In this document: positions 51,464-60,378 of the stretch, piece by piece
Layout: every line of letters begins with the position of its first letter
Position numbering within the stretch: the first letter of the stretch is position 1
Notes under the pieces: generated by a model
Database searches by the model: none
What the model was told of the DNA's origin: nothing
The model's input: only the letters and a program-made list of their open reading frames with translations
Program-made: the position numbers and the translations under genes
Origin: Geminicoccus sp036263595
GTDB lineage: Bacteria > Pseudomonadota > Alphaproteobacteria > Geminicoccales > Geminicoccaceae
DNA: 64,000 nucleotides
Direction: 5' to 3'
Assembly (NCBI RefSeq): GCF_036263595.1
Contig: NZ_DATAGQ010000148.1
Coordinates: 1 to 64,000 of the forward strand

Positions 51464-52066
51464 ATGCAGAAGTTGCTCATGGCAAGCGTTGCAGCGATCG
51501 GCCTGACGACTGCAGGTCTTGCATTTGCCCAGGAGACTCAGCCGACTGTTGATCCTGCTGCTCCTGCTGCACAACAGCCGATGGAGACCATGCCGCAGGC
51601 TCCTGTCGGCACGGACCCTGCTGCGACGACGACGATGCCGTCTTCCGACAGCGCTGCCACCGAGATGGAGAACAGCACGGCTGGGACCGCCGCCAGCCAG
51701 TTCGGCTCCTACCGGAACACCGAGCCCGGCAGCTTCTCGGGCACCATCGCCGGCAACTTCAGCGCTGATGAGCTGATGGACCGTGACATTGTCGACGGTG
51801 AGGGCAATTCGGTCGGTGAGGTCAGCGACCTGTTGATCGGCAGCGACGGCTCGATCCAGAACGTCCTGGTCGATGTCGGCGGCTTCCTCGGCCTCGGCCA
51901 GCGCACCGTCGCGCTGGACCTGAACCAGCTGCAGATGGCCCAGGGCGATGCCGGCGAGGAGCTCGTCGTCAACATGTCGAAGGAGCAGATCGAGGCGCTG
52001 CCCGCGGTCGAGAGCAACGACAGTGGCTGGAGCAGCATCCCGCCGTCCGCGGAACCCGACCAGTAA
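51464..52066 (+). CDS. Exported PRC-barrel domain protein
   Basis: 200 residues. A signal peptide (LLMASVAAIGLTTAGLAFAQ) is followed by a low-complexity linker to about residue 80 rich in Pro, Ala, Thr and Met, and then a PRC-barrel domain at about 100-175 (LMDRDIVDGEGNSVGEVSDL, followed by VLVDVGGFLGLGQRTVALDL). ATG 51464 follows GAAAGGAAAC. Exported PRC-barrel proteins are frequent in alphaproteobacteria and often linked to stress or envelope states, but the function is unknown. The 3' end is followed by two hairpins. Confidence 0.85.
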   Translation: MQKLLMASVAAIGLTTAGLAFAQETQPTVDPAAPAAQQPMETMPQAPVGTDPAATTTMPSSDSAATEMENSTAGTAASQFGSYRNTEPGSFSGTIAGNFSADELMDRDIVDGEGNSVGEVSDLLIGSDGSIQNVLVDVGGFLGLGQRTVALDLNQLQMAQGDAGEELVVNMSKEQIEALPAVESNDSGWSSIPPSAEPDQ

Positions 52067-52109
52067 GACTTCACGCAGCTGAAAGGCTGAGCCTTCGGCT
52101 CTCGTGCAT

Positions 52110-52133
52110 CGGCCGGTCCTTGCGGACCGGCCG
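52110..52133. terminator. Strong hairpin between convergent PRC-barrel gene and aspS
   Basis: CGGCCGGTCC (52110-52119) pairs exactly with GGACCGGCCG (52124-52133) around a TTGC loop. A smaller hairpin, GAGCC/GGCTC at 52089-52101, precedes it. The tract after it on the plus strand (ATTGTCGTTGTC) is only moderately T-rich. It lies between two convergent genes and can serve both directions. Confidence 0.65.
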
Positions 52134-52143
52134 ATTGTCGTTG

Positions 52144-53976
52144 TCAGGACGGCGGTGCGGCGATCGGCTTGTCGTCGGGCTTCTTCTCGCCGCGCAGCTT
52201 CTCCCGCGCGATCGGGCTCAGCTGGATGTTCAGCTCCTTCAGCTGCTTCTCGTTCACCGGCGAAGGTGCTCCCAGCAGTAGCTCCTGCGCCTGCTGGTTC
52301 AAGGGGAAGGCCGTGACCTCGCGGATGTTGGGCGTATCCGCCAACAACATCACGATCCGGTCCACGCCCGGCGCAATGCCGCCATGCGGCGGTGCACCGA
52401 ACTGCAGGGCCCGGAACATGCCGCCAAAGCGGGTTTCCAGCTCCTCGCGGCCATAGCCCGCCACCTCGAACGCCCGCACCATGATGTCTGGCCGGTGGTT
52501 ACGGATGGCACCCGAGGACAGCTCGATGCCGTTGCAGACGATGTCGTACTGGAACGCCTTGATCTCGAGCGGGTCCTTGCCGTTCAGCGCCTCCATGCCT
52601 CCCTGGGGCATCGAGAACGGGTTGTGCGAGAAGATGACCTGCTTCAGGTCCTCGTCATACTCATACATTGGGAAGTCGACGATCCAGCAGAACCGGTAGG
52701 CGTTCTTCTCGCAGATGCCGAGCTGCTCGCCCGCCTGGTTCCGCACCTGCCCGGACAGCTTCTCGGCGCCGGCCTTCGCATCGCAGACGAAGAACACGGC
52801 ATCGCCGTCGTTCAGCCCCGCCTTCTCCTTCAGCTGCGCGAGGCGCCCCTCGTCCAGGAACTTTGCGACCGGCCCCTTGGCCGCCCCGTCCTGGAAGATG
52901 ATGTAGCCGAGGCCGGGGGCCCCCAGGCTCTGCGCGAAGGCCACCATCTTGTCGAAGTAGGAGCGCGGCTGGGAGGCTGCACCCGGCGCCGGGATGGCGC
53001 GCACGACCGCCTTCTTGCTCTCGATCGCCTTGGCGAACACGGCGAACCCACCGCCCGCGAACACCTCGGTGACGTCCTGGATCCTGATCGGGTTACGCAG
53101 GTCCGGCTTGTCCGAACCGTAATGCAGCATCGAGTCGTGGTAGGTGATCTTCGGGAACGGGTAGGGCGTGACATCCCAGTCGCTGAACTCCTGGAACACG
53201 CCCGCGATCACCGGCCCCACCGCGTCGAACACATCGTCCTGGCTGACGAAGCTCATCTCGACGTCGAGCTGGTAGAACTCGCCGGGGCTGCGGTCCGCCC
53301 GCGCATCCTCGTCGCGAAAGCAGGGTGCTATCTGGAAGTAGCGGTCGAAGCCGCTGATCATCAGAAGCTGCTTGTACTGCTGGGGTGCCTGCGGCAGCGC
53401 ATAGAAGTGTCCGGGATGCAGTCGGGACGGCACCAGGAAGTCGCGGGCACCTTCCGGGCTGGACGCGGTCAGGATGGGAGTCTGAAACTCGGTGAAGCCC
53501 TGCGCGGTCATCCGCTGGCGAAGCGACGTGATGATCTTCGAGCGCAGCACGATGTTCTCGTGGATCTTCTGCCGGCGGAGATCCAGGAACCGGTAGCGCA
53601 GCCGGGTCTCCTCCGGATAGTCGCGATCGCTTGCGACCTCGAGTGGCAGGACGTCCGCCTCGCTCTCCACATGGAGCTGCTCGACCACCAGCTCGATCGC
53701 TCCGGTCGGAAGGCCAGGGTTGACGGTGGCGGCGTCGCGGGCCACGACCCGACCGGTGACGGTGATGACACTCTCCGCACGCAGCCTCGACGCCTCGTCG
53801 AAAAAGCTGGCGGAGGGCTGAAACACCAGCTGTGTGATCCCGTAATGGTCACGCAGGTCGATGAACAGGAGTTGCCCGTGGTCGCGCTTGCGCTGGACCC
53901 AGCCCGACAGGCGGACGTTGTTGCCGACATCGTCCGCGCGAAGCTGTCCGCAGGTATGGGTGCGGTAAAGATGCAT
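52144..53976 (-). CDS. aspS: Aspartate--tRNA ligase
   Basis: 610 residues, bacterial-type AspRS. N-terminal OB-fold anticodon domain (LSGWVQRKRDHGQLLFIDLR), class II motif 2 (FRDEDARADRSPGEFYQLD), the inserted GAD domain at about 290-420, and motif 3 in GAPPHGGIAPGVDRIVM. It charges tRNA-Asp and, in organisms with GatCAB, is often non-discriminating and also charges tRNA-Asn; that cannot be settled from this window. The frame begins exactly at MHLYRTHTCGQL (53976). Confidence 0.97.
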   Translation of the reverse strand: MHLYRTHTCGQLRADDVGNNVRLSGWVQRKRDHGQLLFIDLRDHYGITQLVFQPSASFFDEASRLRAESVITVTGRVVARDAATVNPGLPTGAIELVVEQLHVESEADVLPLEVASDRDYPEETRLRYRFLDLRRQKIHENIVLRSKIITSLRQRMTAQGFTEFQTPILTASSPEGARDFLVPSRLHPGHFYALPQAPQQYKQLLMISGFDRYFQIAPCFRDEDARADRSPGEFYQLDVEMSFVSQDDVFDAVGPVIAGVFQEFSDWDVTPYPFPKITYHDSMLHYGSDKPDLRNPIRIQDVTEVFAGGGFAVFAKAIESKKAVVRAIPAPGAASQPRSYFDKMVAFAQSLGAPGLGYIIFQDGAAKGPVAKFLDEGRLAQLKEKAGLNDGDAVFFVCDAKAGAEKLSGQVRNQAGEQLGICEKNAYRFCWIVDFPMYEYDEDLKQVIFSHNPFSMPQGGMEALNGKDPLEIKAFQYDIVCNGIELSSGAIRNHRPDIMVRAFEVAGYGREELETRFGGMFRALQFGAPPHGGIAPGVDRIVMLLADTPNIREVTAFPLNQQAQELLLGAPSPVNEKQLKELNIQLSPIAREKLRGEKKPDDKPIAAPPS

Positions 53977-54083
53977 GGGTTCCTCGTATCCACCGGCCCG
54001 GCCGGCTGTTTCGACCGCGCGTCTAGCCTTGCCGACCTCGCACGTAAAGCGAGCCTCTCCCGCACGAGGGAAATCCCCACCGC

Positions 54084-55244
54084 ATGCTGATCCAGGACAA
54101 CGCCGCGCTGGCGGACGTTTGCGCGCGGCTGGCGCACGAAGACTACGTGACCGTCGACACCGAGTTCATGCGCGACAAGACCTACTATGCCAAGCTCTGC
54201 CTGGTGCAGCTGGGCGGCAGAGAGGAGGCGGTCGCGATCGATGCGCTGGCGCCCGGGATCGACCTGGGTCCCCTCCTGGCGCTCATGGCGAACGACGCCG
54301 TCCTCAAGGTCATGCATGCCGCGCGGCAGGACCTGGAGATCTTCTGGCACCTGATGGACGGGCAGCTTCCCCGCCCCCTGGTCGACACCCAGATCGCCGC
54401 CATGGTCCTGGGCTATGGCGAGGAGGTCGGCTACGAGGCGCTGGTGAGCAGGCTCACCCGCGCCAAGGTCGACAAGACCTCCCGCTTCAGCGACTGGTCG
54501 CACCGGCCGCTCAAGGCCAGCCAGGTCGCCTATGCGCTGGCCGACGTCATCCATCTGCGGGAAATCTGGGAGAAGCTCGACCGGGAGATGGTGGCGATGG
54601 GCCGCCGCCACTGGCTGGACGACGAGCATGCCGCCCTGTTCGACCCCAACCTGTACGACGCCGACCCGGAGAACGCCTGGCGAAGGCTGAAGGTGCGTTC
54701 CCGCGACCCGCGCTTTGCCGCCGTCGTGCGCGCCCTGGCCGCCTGGCGCGAGCGCGCCGCGCGGGCGAAGGACCTGCCCCGGCAGCGGATCCTGCGCGAC
54801 GACGTCCTGCTGGAGATCGCGGCGAACAAGCCCGGCACGCTCGACGCCCTGAAGGACCTGCCGCGGGTATCGCTGGACCGCGGCAGCGCGCAGGCGGTCG
54901 TCGACGCCATCAACGAAGCCATGGAGCTGCCGGCAACCCAGCTGCCGGTGCTGGAGCCGGTCAAGGACCTGCCCAAGGGCATTCCCGCCATCGTCGACCT
55001 GCTGCGGGTCCTCCTCAAGCAGGTCGCCGACGAGCACGACATCTCGCCGCGCCTGATCGCCAATGGCGACGACCTGGAAGCGGTGGCGCTGGATGAGCAG
55101 GACGGTGCGCGGGTGCTGAGCGGCTGGCGCCGCGAGGTGTTCGGCGAGAAGGCGCTGGCGCTCAAGCGGGGCGAGCTGGTGCTGGGCATCAAGGGGCGGC
55201 GGGTGGTCGTGGAGCCGCGCCAGGCAGGCGCCGGACGCTCCTGA
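54084..55244 (+). CDS. rnd: Ribonuclease D
   Basis: 386 residues. The DEDD exonuclease motifs are present: Exo I VTVDTEFMRDKTYYAKL, Exo II KVMHAARQDLEIFWHL and Exo III SQVAYALADVIHLREIW, followed by an HRDC domain near 205-290. It trims 3' ends of tRNA and other stable RNA precursors. It is divergent from aspS, separated by 107 bases, and followed closely by the epimerase gene. No ATG-proximal ribosome binding site stands out. Confidence 0.94.
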   Translation: MLIQDNAALADVCARLAHEDYVTVDTEFMRDKTYYAKLCLVQLGGREEAVAIDALAPGIDLGPLLALMANDAVLKVMHAARQDLEIFWHLMDGQLPRPLVDTQIAAMVLGYGEEVGYEALVSRLTRAKVDKTSRFSDWSHRPLKASQVAYALADVIHLREIWEKLDREMVAMGRRHWLDDEHAALFDPNLYDADPENAWRRLKVRSRDPRFAAVVRALAAWRERAARAKDLPRQRILRDDVLLEIAANKPGTLDALKDLPRVSLDRGSAQAVVDAINEAMELPATQLPVLEPVKDLPKGIPAIVDLLRVLLKQVADEHDISPRLIANGDDLEAVALDEQDGARVLSGWRREVFGEKALALKRGELVLGIKGRRVVVEPRQAGAGRS

Positions 55245-55251
55245 CGCGGTC

Positions 55252-56055
55252 ATGAGGGTCCTGGTCACCGGTGCCGGCGGCTTCATCGGGCGGCATCTGG
55301 TCGCTGCCCTGCCCGGTGCCCAGGCCGTTCGGCACGACCAGATCGCCGCCGTGCCGCTGGACGGCGTGGACGTCGTCATCCATGCCGGCCGCCACCGCCC
55401 AGGCGACCCGCGCGCCTGGCGTCTGGACGAGGACGTGGAGACGACGCTCCTGGCGCGCGTGCAGGGCAGCGCCGCCCGCTACGTGATGCTCTCCACGCGC
55501 GCGGTCTACGGCCCGACCGGGTCGGCGCCGCTCACGGAGCAGGAAACGGCCAGCCCCGTCACCGCCTATGGCCGCCACAAGCTGCAGCTCGAGGATCACG
55601 CGCAGGCCCTGCTCGGCGATCGGCTGACGGTTCTCCGTCTCGCCAACGTGTTCGGCTATGAATGGCCGGGCCGGACGACCTTCGTCGGCAGCATGCTGGA
55701 CGGCCTCGCGACGCGAGGCATCATCCGTTTCGACATGGCGGCCGCCACCCGTCGCGACTTCATCCCTGTCGAAGCAGCCGCCACCGCCATCGCTTCGCTG
55801 GCAAGCCGTCACCATCCAGGCATCGTGAACGTCGGCAGCGGTTGCCCGACCGCCTGCGGTACGCTGGCTCAGGCCCTCATCGACGGCTTCGGGCGGGGCA
55901 GGCTGGTCATCGACCTGGACGAGCCCAAGGACGAGTTCGTGCTCGATACCGGCGTCCTGCGGCGCCGGACCGGAGCCACCGTCACTCCCCAGAACATCCT
56001 TGAGGCCGCAGGGATGGCGGGCCGGCAGCTGGCTAGGGCGTTGTCGGCAGGCTGA
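55252..56055 (+). CDS. NAD-dependent epimerase/dehydratase family protein
   Basis: 267 residues, extended SDR. GAGGFIGRHL near residue 10 binds NAD; the active site has Ser in MLSTRAVYGPTGS and the YGRHK motif (Tyr and Lys). It is shorter than UDP-sugar epimerases. The substrate is not deducible, although a cell-surface sugar nucleotide is likely. It follows rnd by seven bases. Its last 23 bases overlap the end of the convergent lpxB gene. Confidence 0.85.
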   Translation: MRVLVTGAGGFIGRHLVAALPGAQAVRHDQIAAVPLDGVDVVIHAGRHRPGDPRAWRLDEDVETTLLARVQGSAARYVMLSTRAVYGPTGSAPLTEQETASPVTAYGRHKLQLEDHAQALLGDRLTVLRLANVFGYEWPGRTTFVGSMLDGLATRGIIRFDMAAATRRDFIPVEAAATAIASLASRHHPGIVNVGSGCPTACGTLAQALIDGFGRGRLVIDLDEPKDEFVLDTGVLRRRTGATVTPQNILEAAGMAGRQLARALSAG

Positions 56056-57214
56056 GCCGTGCCGGGCCCAGGGCTGCACGAACGGCGGCCTCGCTCGGGG
56101 TCGAGCCATCGGCCGGGACGAGCGTGCGGATCACGTCCCCCATCGCCAGTCGCTGCAGCGCCACGGCATCCGGATCTTCCATCAGCGCCGCCACCTCCGC
56201 CGCGATGGCCGATGGCGTGCAATCCTCCTGGATCAGCTCGGGCAGCACCGGCCGGTTGGCGATCAGGTTCACCAGCGACGCATAGCGGACCTTGATCAGG
56301 CGGCGCCCGATGAAAGCGGAGATCGCGGACGACTTGTAGATCACCACGGCCGGGCAACCGGCCAGGGCCAGCTCCAGCGTCACGGTGCCCGATGCGGCGA
56401 TCGCGGCCTCGCAGGCGGCGAAGAGGTCGAAGCGGCCGGCCCGCTCGGTCGTCACCTGAACCGGCACCGGCCAGTCCGCCACCCCATCGCGCACCAGCGC
56501 CTCGACCGACGGCACCGTCGGCAGGACCACGCCGAGATCGGCCTGGTCGACGGCCAGGTCGCGCACGACCTCACGCAGGATCGGCAGGTGCCGGGTGACC
56601 TCGGAGCGGCGGCTGCCGGGCAGGAGGCATAGCAGGCGGCGGCTGGCCGGCACCGCATTGGCGGCCCGCCACCGCTCGCCGTCGGGGGCATGCGGAGGCT
56701 CCTCGATCACCGGATGGCCGACAAAGGTCCCGGACACGCCGAACCGCGCGAAGAAGGCCGGCTCGAAGGGCAGGATGTAGAGCAGGTGATCGACCTGCCC
56801 CGGGAGCCTGCGGGCACGCCCCTCTTTCCAGGCCCAGGCCTGCGGGGCGACGTACTGGACCTTGCGCACCGGCAGGTCGCGCAGCCGGTCGAGCAGGCGA
56901 AGGTTGAAGCCGGGCGCGTCCACGGTGAGCAGCAGGTCCGGCCGGATCTCGCGCACGGCCGCCTCGACATTGCGCAGGTGGCGGCGGATGAGCAGGATCT
57001 TGGGCACGACCTCGGCAAAACCCATCAGCGACAGGTCTTCCAGCGGCAGCAGGGTCTTCTGGCCGAAGGTGGCAAGGCGCGGCCCGCCCACGCCGGTGAC
57101 CTCGATCGTCCGCGGTGCCAGGAGCTCGCGCAGCGCATGCACGAACCGGCCGGCCAGTTGGTCGCCCGAGGGCTCGCCGGCCACCACGAACAGGCGGAAG
57201 GGACGCTCCGTCAC
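56033..57214 (-). CDS. lpxB: Lipid-A-disaccharide synthase
   Basis: 393 residues, usual for LpxB. Near the N-terminus VVAGEPSGDQLAGRFV, then GVGGPRLA, DAPGFNLRLL, YVAPQAWAWKEGRA, and the nucleotide-sugar site LLPGSRRSEVTRHLP with AASGTVTLELALAG. It joins UDP-2,3-diacylglucosamine and lipid X to the lipid A disaccharide at the inner membrane. Its start overlaps the lpxI stop by ATGA (57211-57214). Last gene of the leftward envelope operon. Confidence 0.96.
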   Translation of the reverse strand: MTERPFRLFVVAGEPSGDQLAGRFVHALRELLAPRTIEVTGVGGPRLATFGQKTLLPLEDLSLMGFAEVVPKILLIRRHLRNVEAAVREIRPDLLLTVDAPGFNLRLLDRLRDLPVRKVQYVAPQAWAWKEGRARRLPGQVDHLLYILPFEPAFFARFGVSGTFVGHPVIEEPPHAPDGERWRAANAVPASRRLLCLLPGSRRSEVTRHLPILREVVRDLAVDQADLGVVLPTVPSVEALVRDGVADWPVPVQVTTERAGRFDLFAACEAAIAASGTVTLELALAGCPAVVIYKSSAISAFIGRRLIKVRYASLVNLIANRPVLPELIQEDCTPSAIAAEVAALMEDPDAVALQRLAMGDVIRTLVPADGSTPSEAAVRAALGPARLSLPTTP

Positions 57215-58032
57215 GAGGCGGGATCGATGCCGAGGAGGAACAGGCCGGCCTGGTCGCAGGCGGCCACCGTGGCCTCTCGGTCCACGAGCAGCGTCTGTTC
57301 GGCCTCGACCGCGATTCCGGCCAGCCCCGCCGCCACCGCCCTGGCGACCGTCCCGGTGCCCACAGTGGGCAGATCTGCCCGCCGTTCCTGCTGCGGCTTC
57401 TTGACCTTGACCAGGACACCGCCGCGCCCGGCCAGCCGCAGCTCCGCACAGCGCTCGAGCAGCCGGTCGGTCCCCTCGACGGCCTCCACGCCGATCACCT
57501 GTTCCTGCTGGACCACGACCGCCTGGCCGACATCGAGCAGCCCCAGGGCCCGGGCCACGGTCAGGCCGAGCTGGATGTCGCGCTGGGCGTCGGAATCCGG
57601 GGCATGCCGTCCGAGCACGCCAGCCGGTGCCAGCAGCCCCGCCTCCAGCTCGTGCGCGCCGACGACCCTGAAGCCCTCCGCCTCGAGTTCGCCCAGCACC
57701 AGCTTCAGGAGCGCGTCGTCGCCGCGGCCGGTGCGCAGCAGCTTGGGGAGCACCGAAATCGCACGGGCATCCAGGCCCATCGCCGAGAAGGAGGGCCGCT
57801 TGACCGGCCCGATCATGCAGACCTCGCTGATGTTCTCGCGGTGCAGCAGGTCGATGGCCTTACCGAGCTGGCCGATGCCGACCGTGCCGTGCGGCAGGCC
57901 ATCGAAGGTGGACGGATCGGTGATCCCGTCCAGCGCCACGATGAACACGTCACGCCCGGCCGCGCGCGCCGTGTCCGCCAGCCGCCTGGGCATCGGCCCG
58001 CCGCCGGCTACGATCGCAAGCCTGCCAAGCAT
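57211..58032 (-). CDS. lpxI: UDP-2,3-diacylglucosamine diphosphatase LpxI
   Basis: 273 residues of the LpxI (DUF1009) family: start GRLAIVAGGGPMPRRLADTA, middle IGPVKRPSFSAMGLDA and GDDALLKLVLGELEAEGF, and C-terminal PTVGTGTVARAVAAGLAGIA with VKVKKPQQERRADLP. It hydrolyses UDP-2,3-diacylglucosamine to lipid X and UMP, replacing LpxH, as is usual in alphaproteobacteria. It lies between lpxA and lpxB, the expected place. ATG 58032 is 14 bases behind the lpxA stop. Confidence 0.95.
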   Translation of the reverse strand: MLGRLAIVAGGGPMPRRLADTARAAGRDVFIVALDGITDPSTFDGLPHGTVGIGQLGKAIDLLHRENISEVCMIGPVKRPSFSAMGLDARAISVLPKLLRTGRGDDALLKLVLGELEAEGFRVVGAHELEAGLLAPAGVLGRHAPDSDAQRDIQLGLTVARALGLLDVGQAVVVQQEQVIGVEAVEGTDRLLERCAELRLAGRGGVLVKVKKPQQERRADLPTVGTGTVARAVAAGLAGIAVEAEQTLLVDREATVAACDQAGLFLLGIDPAS

Positions 58033-58046
58033 GGTCAGCCTTCCGT

Positions 58047-58850
58047 TCAGAGCAGGCGGTCGCCGACCCGCGGGTGGCAGAGGTCGCGCTGGGACGACTT
58101 GTGGATGAACTCGACGATCTCCATGACGCGGGGCTGGTCGGCGAATACTTCCGACACCTCGTTCAGCCGGTCGGCGAACGCGCCCTCGCCTTCGAACAGA
58201 GTGCGATAGGCATTGCGCATCTGCCGGATCTCCTCCCGGCTGACACCTCGCCGCTTCATGCCGATATTGTTGAGCCCGGCCAGGTGCGCGCGGTTGCCAA
58301 GCACCAGGCCATAGGGGATCACGTCGTTCTCGACGCCGGACAGGCCGCCCAGCATGGCGTACTGGCCGATCCGCACGAACTGGTGCACGGCGCACAAGCC
58401 GCCCAGGAAGGCATAGTCGCCGACCACGACATGGCCGCCGAGCGTGGCGTTGTTGGCCATGACCACGCCGTTGCCGACGATGCAGTCATGGGCGATGTGG
58501 ATGCTCGCCATCAACAGGCAGTCCGAGCCCACCGTCGTGGCCATCCGCCCGCCCTCGGTGCCCGGATGGATGGTGACGTACTCGCGGATCCAGGAGCGCG
58601 CGCCGATCGTGATGGTGGACGGCTCGCCCTTGTAGCGCAGGTGCTGCGGCGGCTGGCCGATGCAGGCGAAGGGATGGATGCGGATCCCCTCGCCCAGCGT
58701 CGTGTGGCCGTCGATCACGACATGGGCGACCAGCCTGCAGCCGCGCTCGATCCGCACGTTCGGCCCGATGACGCAGAACGGCCCGATCTCGACATCATCG
58801 GCGATCTCCGCCTTGGGGTCGACGATGGCAGTGGCGTGGATCTCACTCAC
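58047..58850 (-). CDS. lpxA: UDP-N-acetylglucosamine acyltransferase
   Basis: 267 residues. A left-handed beta-helix of hexapeptide repeats covers about 5-190 (IVDPKAEIADDVEIGPFCVI, GVVMANNATLGGHVVVGDYA), with the catalytic histidine in the VHQFVRIG region, followed by the C-terminal helical domain (RRGVSREEIRQMRNAYRTLF). It performs the first acylation of lipid A synthesis. It overlaps the fabZ 3' end by eight bases. Confidence 0.97.
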   Translation of the reverse strand: MSEIHATAIVDPKAEIADDVEIGPFCVIGPNVRIERGCRLVAHVVIDGHTTLGEGIRIHPFACIGQPPQHLRYKGEPSTITIGARSWIREYVTIHPGTEGGRMATTVGSDCLLMASIHIAHDCIVGNGVVMANNATLGGHVVVGDYAFLGGLCAVHQFVRIGQYAMLGGLSGVENDVIPYGLVLGNRAHLAGLNNIGMKRRGVSREEIRQMRNAYRTLFEGEGAFADRLNEVSEVFADQPRVMEIVEFIHKSSQRDLCHPRVGDRLL

Positions 58851-59334
58851 CGCTGCGCGTTCCCGTCATCACCTTGGCGGAGAACAGGCATTCGGTGGCG
58901 AGCAGGCCATCGACCAGGGCCCGGCCACGGAACTTGTAGATCATCAGCTTGCTGCGCTCGAGCACGACCTCCAGCTTCAGCTGGTCGCCGGGCCGCACCG
59001 GGCGGCGGAACTTCACCTCGTCCACCGTCGAGAAGTAGACGGTCGTGCCCTCGAACTCGGCACCCAGCGACGCCACCACCAGGACCGCCGCTGCCTGGGC
59101 CAAGGCCTCGATCACCAGCACGCCCGGCATGATCGGGTCGCTCGGGAAATGGCCCTGGAAGAACGGCTCGTTGAAAGTGACGTTCTTGATCCCGACGGCT
59201 CGCTTGAACGTCTCGATCTCGGCGAGGCGGTCGACCATCAGCATGGGATAACGATGCGGGATCCGCTTGAGGATCCCGGTATAGTCGATGTCGGGAAGCG
59301 GCGTGCCCGGCTCGAACCGTCCCTGCTGGCTCAT
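58843..59334 (-). CDS. fabZ: 3-hydroxyacyl-ACP dehydratase FabZ
   Basis: 163 residues. Hot-dog fold with catalytic His in GHFPSDPIMPGVLVIEALAQ and Glu on the same helix, preceded by RIPHRYPMLMVDRL. It dehydrates 3-hydroxyacyl-ACP in fatty-acid synthesis and competes with LpxA/LpxD for the same acyl-ACP pool, which explains its place between them. ATG 59334 overlaps the lpxD stop (ATGA). Confidence 0.97.
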   Translation of the reverse strand: MSQQGRFEPGTPLPDIDYTGILKRIPHRYPMLMVDRLAEIETFKRAVGIKNVTFNEPFFQGHFPSDPIMPGVLVIEALAQAAAVLVVASLGAEFEGTTVYFSTVDEVKFRRPVRPGDQLKLEVVLERSKLMIYKFRGRALVDGLLATECLFSAKVMTGTRSGE

Positions 59335-60371
59335 GGCGCCTCTCCCTTCTTCTTTCTCTTTCCCAGCATGCGCGTGGCAACCACCTGCCGGCGCCACTCG
59401 GCGACCGGCACGGCAGGCGCACCACCATAGATCCCACCGCCGGGAAGATCCTCGATCACCCCCGTCCGTGCCGCGAGTTGCACCATGGGGCCGACCGTCA
59501 GATGGCCAGCGATGCCGCTCTGGGCCGCCAGGACGCTGTGATGGCCCACCGTTGCGCTGCCGGAGATCCCGGACTGCGCCACGATGATGCAGTGCGCGCC
59601 GATCCGCACGTTGTGGGCGATCATGACGAGATTGTCGATCTTGGTGCCGCGGCCGATCACCGTGTCCGAGCCGCTGCCCCGGTCGATCGTGGTGTTGGCA
59701 CCAATCTCCACGTCGTCCTCGATCACCACCCGGCCAAGCTGGGGCACCTTGTGGTGCGTGGCGCCCATCGCGAAGCCGAAGCCGTCCTGGCCGATCCGTG
59801 TGCCGGGATGGATCACGACGCGCTCGCCGATCAGGCAGTGCGACAGGGTGGCCCCAGCCCCGATCCTGGACCCCGCCCCGACCACGACGTTCCGCCCGAT
59901 CACGGCGTTGGCGGCGACGAGAGCACCTGGACCGATGCTGGCTCCCTCCTGCACCACCGCGCCTGCCTCGACCTGGACACCCTCGCCGAGGGTCGCAGAC
60001 CTGTGGACATGCGCACCCGTCGAGACCTCGCAATCTGGCACGCCGTTCCCCGGCACCTCGTCAGGGTAGAACCGGGTGGCGATGAGCGCCATGGCGAGCT
60101 GCGGGTCCTTGGCGACCAACCGAGCCTTGTCCAGGGGCACGTGGCCGGCATTGGCCACTTTCACGACGATCGCGGCGGCGTTGGTCGCAGCGAGGTCGGG
60201 CAGGTAGCGGCGGTGGTCGAAAAACGCGATGTCGCCCGGCCCGGCGGCCGCCAGGCTGGCCACGTCCTCGATCAGAATGTCGGGGTCACCCTCGAGGGTC
60301 GCCTGGACGAGGTCCGCAAGGTCGCCCAGACGATGCGGCCCGCTTCGGCGGAAGAAGCGCGGATCGGCCAT
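59331..60371 (-). CDS. lpxD: UDP-3-O-acylglucosamine N-acyltransferase
   Basis: 346 residues. An N-terminal uridine-binding domain (about 1-100: GPGDIAFFDHRRYLPDLAAT) is followed by hexapeptide repeats with TRIGQDGFGFA and the catalytic histidine region ATHHKVPQLG, NTTIDRGS and IDNLVMIAHNVRIG. It adds the amide-linked acyl chain in the third step of lipid A synthesis. It lies seven bases past the skp stop. Confidence 0.97.
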   Translation of the reverse strand: MADPRFFRRSGPHRLGDLADLVQATLEGDPDILIEDVASLAAAGPGDIAFFDHRRYLPDLAATNAAAIVVKVANAGHVPLDKARLVAKDPQLAMALIATRFYPDEVPGNGVPDCEVSTGAHVHRSATLGEGVQVEAGAVVQEGASIGPGALVAANAVIGRNVVVGAGSRIGAGATLSHCLIGERVVIHPGTRIGQDGFGFAMGATHHKVPQLGRVVIEDDVEIGANTTIDRGSGSDTVIGRGTKIDNLVMIAHNVRIGAHCIIVAQSGISGSATVGHHSVLAAQSGIAGHLTVGPMVQLAARTGVIEDLPGGGIYGGAPAVPVAEWRRQVVATRMLGKRKKKGEAP

Positions 60372-60378
60372 GATCGGA

